Assembly: GCF_905147365.1 (NCBI RefSeq) | Contig: NC_056413.1 | Span: 14,847,501-14,911,500, forward strand | DNA from: Aricia agestis | Lineage: Eukaryota > Arthropoda > Insecta > Lepidoptera > Lycaenidae | DNA length: 64,000 bases | Direction: 5' to 3' | In this document: positions 33,147 through 43,235 of the stretch, piece by piece | How the letters are laid out: the number at the start of each line of letters is the position of its first letter | How positions within the stretch are numbered: the first letter of the stretch is position 1 | The notes under the pieces: generated by a model | Seen by the model: the letters and a program-made list of their open reading frames with translations, nothing else | Told to the model about the DNA's origin: nothing | Databases searched by the model: none | Program-made: the position numbers and the translations under genes

Positions 33147-33300
33147 ATGGGCGGTACGAGGTACTGTTGTGTTATAGGGTGCAAAAATTCCCAATCTCGG
33201 ATTCGTGAATTAACGTTTTATTCGTTTCTGAGACGGAATTGGGAAACGTACTTATCGAAATCAACATGCCGATTATTAATCATGCTTAAATCTAAATCTC
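33147..33300 (+). pseudogene. THAP-type zinc-finger fragment
   Basis: The frame reads MGGTRYCCVIGCKNS, then 'LTFYSF' and 'RRNWE'. The CxxxxC pair and the downstream aromatic block fit the N-terminus of a THAP domain, a C2CH DNA-binding finger found in host factors and in P-element-type transposases. The second half of the finger (C...H, AVPTIF-like) is not present in frame. It may be a broken transposase exon or an exon continuing past an unseen intron. The open frame upstream of the Met is not recognisable. Confidence 0.45.
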
Positions 33301-33475
33301 GCATGAATATTTATAAAATATCACGTGCAAGTTATTTTTAATATCATTGTTTTATATATTGTAATTTAAAAAAAAACGATATAAATAAAATTATTGTCGG
33401 TTCAATATTTATTACTAACTCCTTCAATATTCACTTTCGCATTTATAATAATATTATCATACTAATTACTGATAT

Positions 33476-33846
33476 TACTAATTTACTAATAATATTATAA
33501 GTGCGAAAGTGTGTCTGTCTGTTACCTCTTAACGCCTAAACTGCTGAACAGATTTTGCTGAAATTTGGCATGGATAACTCCATAATATATTCTTAAGAGT
33601 CCCGAAAAAGGACATAGACAGTGGCGTAACTATAAGATCCGGGGCCCGTGGCAAATTGATGAGGCTCTATCAGTAAAAATCGGCACGCTTATAATAAACA
33701 ATAATATTGGCATTTTGCCAGCCCTATATTTACGCCACTGGACATAGGATACTTTTTGTCTCGGGAAAATGTACGGTTCCCGAATCCCGCGCGGTTACTC
33801 CGTTGTGCAAGAGTTATGGCACAACGGAGTTACGGGCGTCATCTAG
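33476..33846 (+). mobile_element. Helitron family 1 with a hAT MITE inserted
   Basis: Family 1 sequence from 'taataatattataagtgcg' to 'gggcgtcatctag', with terminal hairpin-like 'cacaacggagttacg'. It is split by the MITE at 33619-33740. A reversed 5' end precedes it ('cactttcgcatttataat', 33432-33449), giving another head-to-head arrangement like that at 14385-14633. Confidence 0.75.
33619..33740. mobile_element. 122-bp hAT MITE with 8-bp duplication
   Basis: Ends 'cagtggcgtaa' and 'ttacgccactg' are inverted repeats. The flanks 'gacataga' (33611-33618) and 'gacatagg' (33741-33748) are an 8-bp duplication with one difference. CAGTGGCG ends plus 8 bp indicate hAT. Removing it restores continuity of the surrounding Helitron. 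Confidence 0.85.
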
Positions 33847-34057
33847 TAAATTTATTATATTACATATTAATCATAAAAATCAAAGAAAAATTTCTTTGAT
33901 AATGAAATACATCTGCATTTTCCATTTTTATTTTGCATGTATGGTTGAAAAGTTGCTGAAAGTAAATGTTACAAAATACCACGTGGGAATTAAATAATTA
34001 TACACTTTCCTTGCACTTATTCCACTTTATTTTAATATATTTATTACAAAATTGTTA

Positions 34058-34098
34058 AATACACGACCGGTTTCGAAAAAATCATCATCAGGTGTACT
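34058..34098 (-). ncRNA. Second hammerhead-like motif
   Basis: On the minus strand: AGUACAC (stem I), CUGAUGA core (34091-34085), a weak stem II in UGAUUUUUUC, GAAAC (34074-34070), CG, GUC (34067-34065), then GUGUAUU, which pairs with the first strand over 7 bp. The stem III region 'ACCGGU' is self-complementary. Stem II has only two pairs, so single-molecule activity is doubtful. It is adjacent to a ~47-nt A-run on the same strand, consistent with a retroelement end. Confidence 0.45.
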
Positions 34099-34104
34099 GC
34101 AGGT

Positions 34105-34106
<2 letters not shown>

Positions 34107-34155
<49 letters not shown>
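34107..34155 (-). repeat. Long T-run (A-run on minus strand)
   Basis: About 47-49 consecutive T. It could be the A tail of a minus-strand retroposon whose body lies at higher coordinates, or an internal A-run beside the hammerhead-like motif. The length may be unreliable in the assembly. Confidence 0.7.
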
Positions 34156-34157
<2 letters not shown>

Positions 34158-34188
34158 AAACTATGAAGCTCAGCAACGTATTAACAGC

Positions 34189-34389
34189 GGGGCTAAAATG
34201 GTCACATAATATAGCAATTCCTCTCAATTCTCAATCAATTTAGCAAATGAATTGTCAAACTGACGAATGTCAAATTAGTACGAATTACTAGACATAAATT
34301 GCAAGCAGAGTGACCATTGTGCGATTAAAAAAAAAAGAACAATATTATGATTCATAATATGATTCTCCAAAGCGACCATTTTAGCCCCG
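34189..34389. mobile_element. MITE with ggggctaaaatggtc ends
   Basis: 'ggggctaaaatggtcac' on the left and 'gcgaccattttagcccc' on the right. ~200 bp, non-coding. Confidence 0.75.
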
Positions 34390-34834
34390 ACGGGCACGCG
34401 CCCGTCCAATATGACATACATACTACGTCAAACGTATTTTTGAAAACACTTCTAATGCCCAGTTTCTAGGGTATTTTGACAGGAGTTTATGTATTCCCTA
34501 CAGTTTTTATTGGCTAACGTCAAAAAGTTGACCGATTAATGGCGCTAGTGGGAAGATAAACTACTGTTAAAAATCTCAGAAACCGTTAGTCGGCCTACTA
34601 GTTCGTTCTATTATTGTGGTTTTCGTTAAATAAAATGTCACTATCCGTTTGTAACGTCATTGGTTCTGTCCCACAGTAGTGGGCATACATACTGGCATTT
34701 AAGTAAATAAAATCTTGGAATTCAAATTCTTTTTTAAACATATTATAATAATATATTATAATCATTGTGCAATGCTGGTATTATATAGCAATTAGCAAGA
34801 CGCCTTACCCCATGCTTAGTATATTATGTATACT
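34390..34834. other. No recognised feature
   Basis: Mixed sequence; no element border or exon seen. Confidence 0.4.
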
Positions 34835-35268
34835 AAGGGCGACTAACCCTAAAGTGTCGATTTTATAATTCATTTTTATACTTGAAAATAAGCCCCGAAT
34901 TGTTTCATTTTCTAAAATTAGATACTACATTATAATTCCGAGAATTCGATCTGAGCCAAAACACGATATCTTAAAATTTTCTCGATAGAAAAAAATCACG
35001 AGGATGCATGTAATTTTCACAAATTTTTCATTTATTGCCATAACCGTGCATTGAACTAAGTTAATATTTTAACACATTGTATAAAATTCTATCATTGAGA
35101 GATCGACCTAGCGGATTTTTAAAATGTTGTATATTTATCGAGTTATTGAGAAAAAACTAATTTGGCGATGAATCCGCGTCGTCCTTTTTCACCTGGCATA
35201 CGAAAGACAATAGTGAGAGTGAAGAGAGAAGGACGATGTTTGATTTTTAGGGTTAGCCGCCCTCTTAA
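34835..35268 (-). mobile_element. TTAA MITE family 1, copy 2 (reverse)
   Basis: Full-length relative of 2531-2964 in reverse orientation. TTAA is clear at the right border (35265-35268); the left is 'ctaa'. Confidence 0.8.
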
Positions 35269-35389
35269 TTCTGATTACTTAAATATATTATAAAAAAAAC
35301 AATAAAAACTAGCCTAGCATCGTTCTTTTGTATGTATTGAATAAACTCAATGGGTCGTAGTTTTTTTGATTCGAAGAAAGCGTACGGTA

Positions 35390-35892
35390 GCGTTTGGAGA
35401 AATGTAAGCGCAGTGTCGTAGCAACAAAGATAAACATCGTAGTAAGGAGTAACGTAAGCGTAGCGCCAAAGAGAGAAAAGCATACATCATACATCGTAGC
35501 ATCGTAAATTCAGAGCATTAGCAACACAGCGCGGCGTAAATAATAAATAAATAAAATGTAAGGGTTGATTGAGACCGCAACTCGACGCGTAGATGCATTT
35601 TTAAATTTATAAGCTTAGGCCAAACCTACGCGACCAGGCGACTGCGAAGCGGAGCGTCAAGTTATCAACTGTGTGTTTTGTATATAAAAAACACATTTGA
35701 CAACTTGACGCAACTTGACGCTCCGTCACTGACGCGTAGGTTTGTTCTAAGCTATATGGATCTGACAGATTCGCAAGACGTCTGACGCAACTGAAATCTG
35801 TGAAATCCGTACAAATTTATGCCGCGCCGCGCCTCGCCTCGTCGCATTGTGGTCTGAGTTGACCCTTAAAGTTACGACGCCCACCGCACCGT
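35390..35892. repeat. Degenerate 'gtagc' tract and fold-back arms before the minisatellite
   Basis: 35395-35520 holds irregular repeats such as 'gtcgtagcaacaaag' and 'cgtaagcgtagcgcc'. 35600-35755 is a fold-back of family 4 ('ccaaacctacgcgacc', then 'gacgcgtaggtttg'). Both resemble the unit of the array that follows and may be its source. Confidence 0.5.
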
Positions 35893-36798
35893 AGCAATTC
35901 GTAGCGGCGTAGCAACTTCGTAGCGGCGTAGCAACTTCGTAGCGGCATAGCAACTTCGTAGCGGCGTAGCAACTTCGTAGCGGCGTAGCAACTTCGTAGC
36001 GGCGTAGCAACTTCGTAGCGGCGTAGCAACTTCGTAGCGGCGTAGCAACTTCGTAGCGGCGTAGCAACTTCGTAGCGGCATAGCAACTTCGTAGCGGCGT
36101 AGCAACTTCGTAGCGGCATAGCAACTTCGTAGCGGCGTAGCAACTTCGTAGCGGCGTAGCAACTTCGTAGCGGCGTAGCAACTTCGTAGCGGCGTAGCAA
36201 CTTCGTAGCGGCGTAGCAACTTCGTAGCGGCATAGCAACTTCGTAGCGGCGTAGCAACTTCGTAGCGGCATAGCAACTTCGTAGCGGCGTAGCAACTTCG
36301 TAGCGGCATAGCAACTTCGTAGCGGCGTAGCAACTTCGTAGCGGCGTAGCAACTTCGTAGCGGCGTAGCAACTTCGTAGCGGCATAGCAACTTCGTAGCG
36401 GCGTAGCAACTTCGTAGCGGCATAGCAACTTCGTAGCGGCGTAGCAACTTCGTAGCGGCATAGCAACTTCGTAGCGGCGTAGCAACTTCGTAGCGGCGTA
36501 GCAACTTCGTAGCGGCATAGCAACTTCGTAGCGGCGTAGCAACTTCGTAGCGGCATAGCAACTTCGTAGCGGCGTAGCAACTTCGTAGCGGCATAGCAAC
36601 TTCGTAGCGGCGTAGCAACTTCGTAGCGGCATAGCAACTTCGTAGCGGCGTAGCAACTTCGTAGCGGCGTAGCAACTTCGTAGCGGCATAGCAACTTCGT
36701 AGCGGCGTAGCAACTTCGTAGCGGCATAGCAACTTCGTAGCGGCGTAGCAACTTCGTAGCGGCATAGCAACTTCGTAGCGGCGTAGCAACTTCGTAGC
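35893..36798. repeat. 19-bp minisatellite, 47 units
   Basis: The unit is 'gtagcggcgtagcaacttc'. I counted 47 units with almost no other variation than one alternative form, 'ggcatag' for 'ggcgtag' (16 of 47). The alternative form is never in two adjacent units, and towards the high-coordinate end the two alternate, giving a 38-bp higher-order repeat. Since 19 is not a multiple of 3 and the minus strand of the unit lacks stops, all three minus frames stay open for over 300 codons; these are not genes. Confidence 0.95.
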
Positions 36799-36894
36799 AA
36801 TACAACGCAGCGTAGCAATGCCGTAGCGCCGCAAGTTTTCGTTGAAGCGAAGCAAGCGTTTAACGAAATAACACATATTATACTATACGGGCAT

Positions 36895-36952
36895 AAATAT
36901 ATTTAGAAACTAGTTTCTAAATATATTCAGGAGTCATTTTGATGACTCCTGC
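36895..36952. repeat. Two adjacent perfect palindromes
   Basis: 'tatatttagaaactagtttc' continues as a ~28-bp perfect palindrome, then 'caggagtcat' pairs with 'atgactcctg' around TTTG. They sit between the minisatellite edge and the next SINE. Confidence 0.6.
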
Positions 36953-36959
36953 AATTTTT

Positions 36960-37285
36960 ACGTGGGAGAGCCATGCTTCGGCACGAATGGGCCGGCTCGA
37001 CCGGAGAAATACCACGTTCTCACAGAAAACCGGCGTGAAACAGCGCTTGCGCTGTGTTTCGCCGAGTGAGTGAGTTTACCGGAGGCCCAATCCCCTACCC
37101 TATTCCCTTCCCTACCCTCCGCTATTCCCTTCCCATCCCTACCCTCCCCTACTACCCTATTCCCTCTTAAAAGGCCGGCGACGCACCTGTAGCTCTTCTG
37201 ATGCTGCGAGTGTCTATGGGCGACGGAAGTTGCTTTCCATCAGGTGACCCGTTTGCTCTATGCCCCCTTATCACATAAAAAAAAA
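36960..37285 (+). mobile_element. SINE-like element, family 1, copy 6
   Basis: Full-length plus copy from 'acgtgggagagccatgc' to an A-run at 37276-37285. The central tract is (CCCTACCCT/CCCTTCC)n. Confidence 0.9.
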
Positions 37286-37307
37286 TTTCGTTGCTAATAA
37301 TTGCGCA

Positions 37308-37435
37308 GTAAAAAGTATCTTTTTCCGGGACTCAAAGTATCCCCATATCGAATTCCAGCAAAATCGGTTTAGCGGTTAGGGCGTGAAGAAGTAACGCATA
37401 CAGACACTTTCGCATAAATAATAATACCATGGATA
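37308..37435 (-). mobile_element. Helitron family 1 relic (reverse)
   Basis: Complement of the 5' half: 'gggactcaaagtatcccc', 'agcaaaatcggtttagcgg', 'cagacactttcgcat'. Confidence 0.55.
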
Positions 37436-37765
37436 AAATATTAGCGAAGAGTGAAAAAAAGGTAACCATGACAATTCCGAACCATTGTCACAATATTATG
37501 TTAAGTCATCAATTAAATACCAATCCGTTATGTGTCCGATAGTCACACTTCATAAATCATGCCATAGACAGTTACAGTGTTTTGATTTTACTACTCGATG
37601 GGGCTGGTAAGGTTTTGTATTCAAGCTTTTCAAATTTTCTGTTTTTACCCGTCTACTGTAAAATAAAGTATTATTTTGGCTCCTTTAAATCTCACTCCTG
37701 ATACAATTTTAAATAATGATGAAAATACAATTTTGTTAAATGAAGAAAAATCATTAATTAAGTGT

Positions 37766-37965
37766 AGGATGTGTATAAGTCCCCTGTGTGAAGTTCACCG
37801 TGAAACTTTTTTTTACTTTGTATGGGCAAACTCATGCAACGCCAGGGCGATTTTTTTTTGGCTTTCCCTAAGTCGTTGAACAAAATCAGTTGTTCAAAAT
37901 GACCCCTTAAGTCAACCCCTTTCGGCTTACTATTATACCACTTTTGTAATACCCTGTATAATATA
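37766..37965. mobile_element. MITE family 2 relic
   Basis: 'gtgtgaagttcaccgtgaaa' at the left and 'ttgtaataccctgtataata' at the right match the family's arms; the second arm is largely lost. Confidence 0.5.
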
Positions 37966-38129
37966 CTACATTTATATGCCTTGCACTATCTGATACGCTT
38001 CAAAAATGAATCGACAAACAAGAAAAATTCTTTAGTATCTTTGTGCATCTTTTATAATTGGTAGTCAATTAAAGCGGTATAAAGCTTAAAATGTATTGTT
38101 GTACATTTTGTACCGTTGTGGACAGTATA

Positions 38130-39800
38130 CAGGATGTTGCACAAAGGCTTCGTATATCCCGAGCTAATGGAGCTGTAATTCGAGCGGTTGCGGCCGCTAT
38201 CAGTAATCTATTTCATTACCAGCCCATCTCGTGTCCGACCAGACTAATCAGGGCCAATATAAACTCCTGTATACATTGCCGACCGCTTTTGTGCTAGGCT
38301 TGAGTGTTTTAGTCGCCAACTGTTGTAGAGCCTTGGATGAATAAAACACTAGAAACAATAAATTAATTAGTAAAAAAAAAACGATTTCATTACCAGCCCA
38401 TCTCATATCCGACCAGACTAATCAGGGCCAATATAAACTTCTGTGTACATTGCTGACCACGTTTGTGCTAGGTTTGAGTGTTTTATTCGTCGCTGTAAAG
38501 CTTTAGGTAAATTTAACACTAAAAACACGTAAAATAATAGGTAAAAAAAGGAAAAATATTTCATTTCCAGCCCGTATCCGACCAGACTAATCAGGGCCAA
38601 TATAAACTCCTGTATACATTGCTGACCGCATTTGTGCCAGGCTTAAGTGTTTTATACGCTTACCGTTGTAAAGCTTTAGTTTACCGAAACAAAATAAATA
38701 CGTAAAATAATAGACAATAAATAAATAAAAAAAATCATTACCAGCCGTTGTTCGACCAGACTAATCAGGACCAATATAAAATCCTGTTTACATTGCTGAC
38801 CGCGTTTGAGCTATTAAGTATTATTCGCCTATCGTTGTAAAGCATTTGGTGCTTAAGAGGAGTCCACACCGCCGTTTTACCACTATTAGCATGTCCCTTT
38901 ATTTTCTTTTTTTTCATAATTTTATTATTAAAAAAGATAAGAACTCCCAAAAACCCAAAAAAATGGCCAGATTTTCCTCTGTGTTCAAACTTCCAGAAAA
39001 CAAAACTGGCTAAAATATACAAAAAAAAATAAAACATAGGGACACAGCTCAAGCCTTGCTTTAATTCGTAATGAAAAAAGTACCTAAATGGGTTAAGTTT
39101 TGGAGAAGGAATCAGAATTAACGGATCGAAGATTTTCTGTTCTTTTATTAGAACTTTTGTCGTGTTGTCTCTATTGCGCTCTGCGGTGGGAGACTTTTGA
39201 TTGGTGAGACAGCAATACATTTTCAAATACCTATTTTAAATTGCTCTCGCCCTTGGTGTATCCTTAAAATTGGTAAAAATAATTTAAGTAAAAAAAATTT
39301 CATTACCAACTCCTGTATGACCAGACTAATCAAGGCCGATATTAACTCCAGTATACATTGCTGACCGAGTTTGTGGTATGCTTAAGTGTTATTCGCCTAT
39401 CGTCGTAAATCTTTTGGTGCATAAAACACTTAAATAACTTGAGAGGTGTCAAGGGACACCCGGATGGAACGAAGTTATTAAAAAAAAACAAAAAAAAAGA
39501 GAGCGAGACAGAGAGAGAAAGACGCGCTACCGCGACACTTTTGTGTCATGTCATTACAACTTTTTCCGTCTAGCCCTTTTTCCCGATAAGGAAATTCGTT
39601 CCAATAAAAGAATAGATAAAAAATAAAAGTTAAAAATATTTCATTACCAGACTCTGTACGACCAGACTAATCGGGGTCGATATTAACTCCTGTATACATT
39701 GCTGACCGAGTGCGCTAGGCTTGAGTGTTTTAGTCACCGTTGTAAAGTTAACTACTTGAAACACGTAAAAGAATAAAAATATAATCAACTTTTTTAATCT
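38130..39800 (+). repeat. Diverged ~172-bp tandem repeat, six units, two insertions
   Basis: The core 'cgaccagactaatca', followed by 'atataaactcctgtatacat', recurs at 38236, 38410, 38579, 38753, 39318 (TGACC variant) and 39659, so spacing is 174, 169, 174, 565 and 341 bp. The last gap is explained by a 173-bp repeat at 39434-39606; the 565-bp gap by a ~390-bp block at about 38852-39245 bounded by 'ggagtccacaccgccg' and 'gcggtgggagac'. Removing both restores a regular array. Each unit ends in an A-rich tract and begins 'tttcattaccagcc'. Confidence 0.75.
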
Positions 39801-40050
39801 AAATAATAAATAATTATGCAAACTCTTAATCAGAGTAACAATTTATAGATAACTTTTTAAAAGTCGTCTATCGTGCGCAACTTTTCAACAAACAAAAATA
39901 GCTCTACCCTGTTTCCGATATGCCGTTATACGTATGATATGTTACAATCACTGTTTAGCTTGCTTAAAAGACATCCTTTATTATAGTATAAGTTAGAGAT
40001 TGATTTCTATCCGTAATTTTTTTTTTATTATTAAGTCACGGGCTTGTTAA

Positions 40051-40435
40051 GAGGGCGACCAACCCCAAAAATCAAACATCGTCCTTCTCTCTTCACACTC
40101 ACGCCCGTCTTTCATAAGGCCAGGTGAAAAAGAACGACGCGGATTTATCGCCAAATTAGTTTTTTCCCAATAACTCGATAAATATACAACATTTTAAAAA
40201 TCTGCTAGGTCGATCTCTCAATGATAGAATTTTATACAATGTGTTAAAATATAAAATTAGATGCATCTTTGTGATTTTTTTCTATCGAGAATATTTTAAG
40301 ATATCATGTTTTTATTCAAATCGAATTCTCGGAATTATAATGTAGTATCTAATTTTAGAAAATGAAACAATTCAGGGCTTATTTTCAAGTATAAAAATGA
40401 GTTATAAAATCGACACTTTAGGGTTAGTCGCCCCC
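40051..40435 (+). mobile_element. TTAA MITE family 1, copy 3, internal deletion
   Basis: TTAA lies on both sides (40047-40050 and 40436-40439). Ends 'gagggcgaccaacccc' and 'gggttagtcgccccc'. It lacks ~45 bp around 'cgtgcattgaactaag' present in the other copies. Confidence 0.85.
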
Positions 40436-40708
40436 TTAAAGTTTAGTTTGTTACGAGTTTCCCTTGGCAAAAGTCATAAGAGGAGTCCAAGTTCTCTATT
40501 TCTTGTGATCTTCTCTAGGTTATACGGGCCATCTACACCAAGGGCTTAAGCAAAAGTTAATACTCAAATCCATTACCAAAAATCCCATCACCTAAAAGCA
40601 TAGTCGAAGTCTTAGACACAATAGGTCCGGCTAAGCCGCGAACAATAGCGTGGATAACGACGATATAAGGCTTTCACGGAGTACCAATTGAGACAGGAGT
40701 ATAACACA

Positions 40709-41081
40709 TAGTCTAAGAGCAAGTGTTCGACAGACTTACAGTAAAGTAGCAAACTGCATAAAGTCCATAATATCAATGCTAGGTATACTGTTTCATCTTC
40801 CGTGGATTCAATATGGGCATTCACTGTTACCAGCGGTGTTCTACGTGGCTCTTCCCGCATAAAGAAGGCATTTTCCCATGACATTTCATTGGAATATCAA
40901 AATGGCAGACATAGTGCGATCACGTTTAGAAAGTCAATATTTATTCCACGGTCAAAGGGACCCTCGTTGGTAATAACGAATGCCCATTGCATCAACGGCA
41001 GAAAAAACAGTAGACATACCTGGCATTAATATAGAATTTGCTACTTCACTGTAACTCTGCCGAACACTCACTCTCAGTCTA
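40709..41081. mobile_element. Fold-back MITE with ~45-bp ends
   Basis: Left 'agtctaagagcaagtgttcg' pairs with right 'cgaacactcactctcagtct'; inner 'gtagcaaa' / 'tttgctac' extend it. A short frame at 40612-40884 follows the repeat and is not a gene. Confidence 0.7.
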
Positions 41082-41592
41082 GGAGAGGATATTGTATGTT
41101 ACATTTCGCACTCAACATTAATTGTATACGTCATGCAATTAAAATTTGTTTTAAAGAACTCATCAAATTATCCTGCGTCCCTGCGACCCATTTTATGTAT
41201 GACGTGACATTAATTTTATTCACCAGTTTTTTATATTTAGTAAATTTAAAACTGCGCATCCACCGGTTCGGAATCGGAGCGTACGGTGCGGACAGAACGT
41301 CGCGCGTCGTGATTTATAATTTGTCTGGCGCAGAAATTACGTTCCAGTGTAAATAAATTCGCTCTAGTTAGATTAGGTTAAAATACGGAAATCTCGATTG
41401 TTAGCAATACGAACTCATAACGAAAGTATTTTTAAATAGACATGGCTCACACGTCAAAATACGTTCCCACCACTCTAATGAAATTAAAAAGAAGAAGATA
41501 GGAATAAGAATTATTCCAAGGGACTTGTCATACTGGCGGTTTGCGAGTAAAGCAGTTGCGCAGCGTACACGCGGCGGATTAGCGACGTATTC
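41082..41592. other. Non-coding stretch, nothing recognised
   Basis: A GC-richer part at 41255-41360 ('accggttcggaatcggagcg') lacks splice signals I can support. Confidence 0.4.
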
Positions 41593-41936
41593 TTTTTTTT
41601 TTTTTTATGAAATATGGGGGCAAACGAGCAAACGGGTCACCTGATGGAAAGCAACTTCCGTCGCCCATGGACACTCGCAGCATCAGAAGAGCTGCAAGTG
41701 CGTTGCCGATCTTTTAAGAGGGAATAGGGTAATAGGGGAGGGTAGGGAAGGGAAGGGAAGGGAATAGTTGAGGGTAGGAAAGGGAATAGGGTAGGGGTTA
41801 GGGGATTGGGCCTCCGGTAAACTCACTGACTCGGCGAAACACAGCGCAAGCGCTGTTTCACGCCGGTTTTCTGTGAGAACGTGGTATTTATCCGGTCGAG
41901 CCGGCCCATTCGTGCCGAAGCATGGCTCTCCCACGT
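41593..41936 (-). mobile_element. SINE-like element, family 1, copy 7
   Basis: Minus-strand copy with a T-run at 41593-41606. A near-perfect direct repeat 'gcgacgtattc' (left) and 'gcaacgtattc' (right, ~41950) probably is the target-site duplication. Confidence 0.85.
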
Positions 41937-41989
41937 ATAAAAATTCGCAACGTATTCGCGGCGCTCGCTATAGAAAATGCCCGCTTCTC

Positions 41990-42180
41990 AAACTGACTTT
42001 TTGATTGAATTGACATAATCGGTAATTGGTAAATTCAGACCGCAACGCGATGAGGAGAGGCGAGGCGCGGCGCGGCATAAATTTGTAAGGATTTCACACA
42101 TTTCAATTGCGTGAGACGTCTTGCGAATTTGTCAAATCCATATAGGTAAATTTAGAAATGCATCTACGCGTCGCGATGCG
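41990..42180. mobile_element. Fold-back family 4-related block
   Basis: Shares 'gatgaggagaggcgaggcgc'-type sequence and 'gcatctacgcgtcgcgatgc' with 35575-35870 and 43195-43230. Part of a larger decayed element near the host exon. Confidence 0.5.
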
Positions 42181-42299
42181 GTCTGAATCAACACTAACTT
42201 GACCAAATGAATTAATACCCTCGATGGTACAACCCAGCTGTATGTTATTTTTGTTATAGAAATAAACACATTTTTATTTATTTCATTTAATTGTTCCAG

Positions 42300-42482
42300 G
42301 ATGCTCGGCGGCGTGGGAGGGCGGCACGCGTCAGTGCGGCGGCGCGGCAGCTCGCCGGGCGTGCACCGGGCGTCGCCGCCGACGTCGCCGCGCCCGCTGC
42401 GTCGCCGCCGAGCCGCGCTCGCCGTCTCCGACCACAAGACGTGCGCGCTCATACACACGCGCGTCAAGTTGGGGGACATCAT
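42300..42482 (+). CDS. Internal coding exon of an unidentified host gene
   Basis: A sharply bounded, very GC-rich 183-bp block in AT-rich DNA. It is preceded by a pyrimidine-rich tract ending 'ttgttccag' and followed by 'gtgagtt', good acceptor and donor sites. The frame is one base, 60 codons and two bases, so it is phase-symmetric. The peptide starts MLGGVGGRHASVRRRG, has a Ser-Pro/Arg-rich middle ('SPGVHRASPPTSPRP', 'RRRR') and ends in 'SDHKTCALIHTRVKLGDI'. The front looks disordered and phosphorylatable; the end looks conserved. I do not recognise the protein. The first ATG follows the acceptor by one base, so a first coding exon after a 5'-UTR intron is possible. Confidence 0.65.
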
Positions 42483-42879
42483 GTGAGTTAATTTATTGAG
42501 CAGTGAGTTAGGGTCAATTCTGATCGCAACGCCAGAGTAGACAGAATGATAGAGTATGCCGACTTAGAACTGATGTTGAAATTTTTAAATTTGACGTATT
42601 GTGACGAAAATCGTCGCTAGGGTTGTTAACTTGTTACATACGAATTTAAAACTATGACATATTCGATAGACGTGTTCCTCTTTGGTCGTATTGTTGTTTG
42701 TGTTTTGGCACATGCGATTAAAATTGTCAGAATCCAATTTTGAAAACTTTATTTTTAATATTTAAAAATAAATTATATCAGCCAGCGCGAGGCACATTCC
42801 GTTCATAATCCTAGTGAAACCTGACGAATTTGACAGATATTGAAACCTGTCCGTCTCTTTGCAGTCGAACTACTGGTCG

Positions 42880-43235
42880 TTATGTCTATTGTGGCAACGC
42901 GATGCGTAGATGCATTAGGCTTCGGCCAAACCTGCGCGACCAAAACAACTGCAAAGCGGGAGCGTCTACCACGTGGACGTTTAGTTCGCGTTGGCAGAGC
43001 GGGAATAATCTACCGGTTCGCACGATACTCGCGTAGGTGTGCATACAGCACATTTGCACAGCAGTTTTGCGTTGTAGACGCTCCCGTCCCGCGTTCCGCG
43101 TCTCTGACGCGTAGGCTTAGCCGAAGCTTTATGGATTTGACAGACTTCAATTGCGTGAGACGTCTTGCAATGTTTCAAATCTGTCAAATCCATACAAATT
43201 TAGAAATGCATCTACGCGTCGCGATGCAATGTTAA
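42880..43235. mobile_element. GC-rich fold-back element, family 4
   Basis: Arms near 42918-42970 ('ggcttcggccaaacctgcgc', 'gcgggagcgtctac') and 43070-43130 ('gtagacgctcccg', 'gcgtaggcttagccgaagc') are inverted. The outer part, 'gcatctacgcgtcgcgatgc', also has a reversed partner. Long frames here follow from low AT content. Confidence 0.65.

Noticed and set aside
32852..33184. 110-codon minus-strand frame
   Set aside because: Overlaps a plus-strand frame leading into the THAP fragment; neither direction gives a known domain here and borders look transposon-derived.
35747..36876. Three overlapping minus-strand open frames of 333-352 codons
   Set aside because: They come from the 19-bp minisatellite: the unit has no stop on that strand and its length is not a multiple of three, so every frame is open with the same 19-residue repeat.
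38765..39226. 153-codon minus-strand frame
   Set aside because: Overlaps the tandem-repeat unit and its ~390-bp insertion; lysine/phenylalanine-rich from AT-rich DNA, with no recognisable domain.
38236..39673. CRISPR-like array (regularly spaced repeats)
   Set aside because: Eukaryotic sequence; spacers are as similar to each other as to decayed repeat units, the period is ~172 bp and no cas genes exist.
42830..43235. 131-codon plus-strand frame
   Set aside because: Lies across a GC-rich fold-back element with frames open on both strands; no domain and no splice context.
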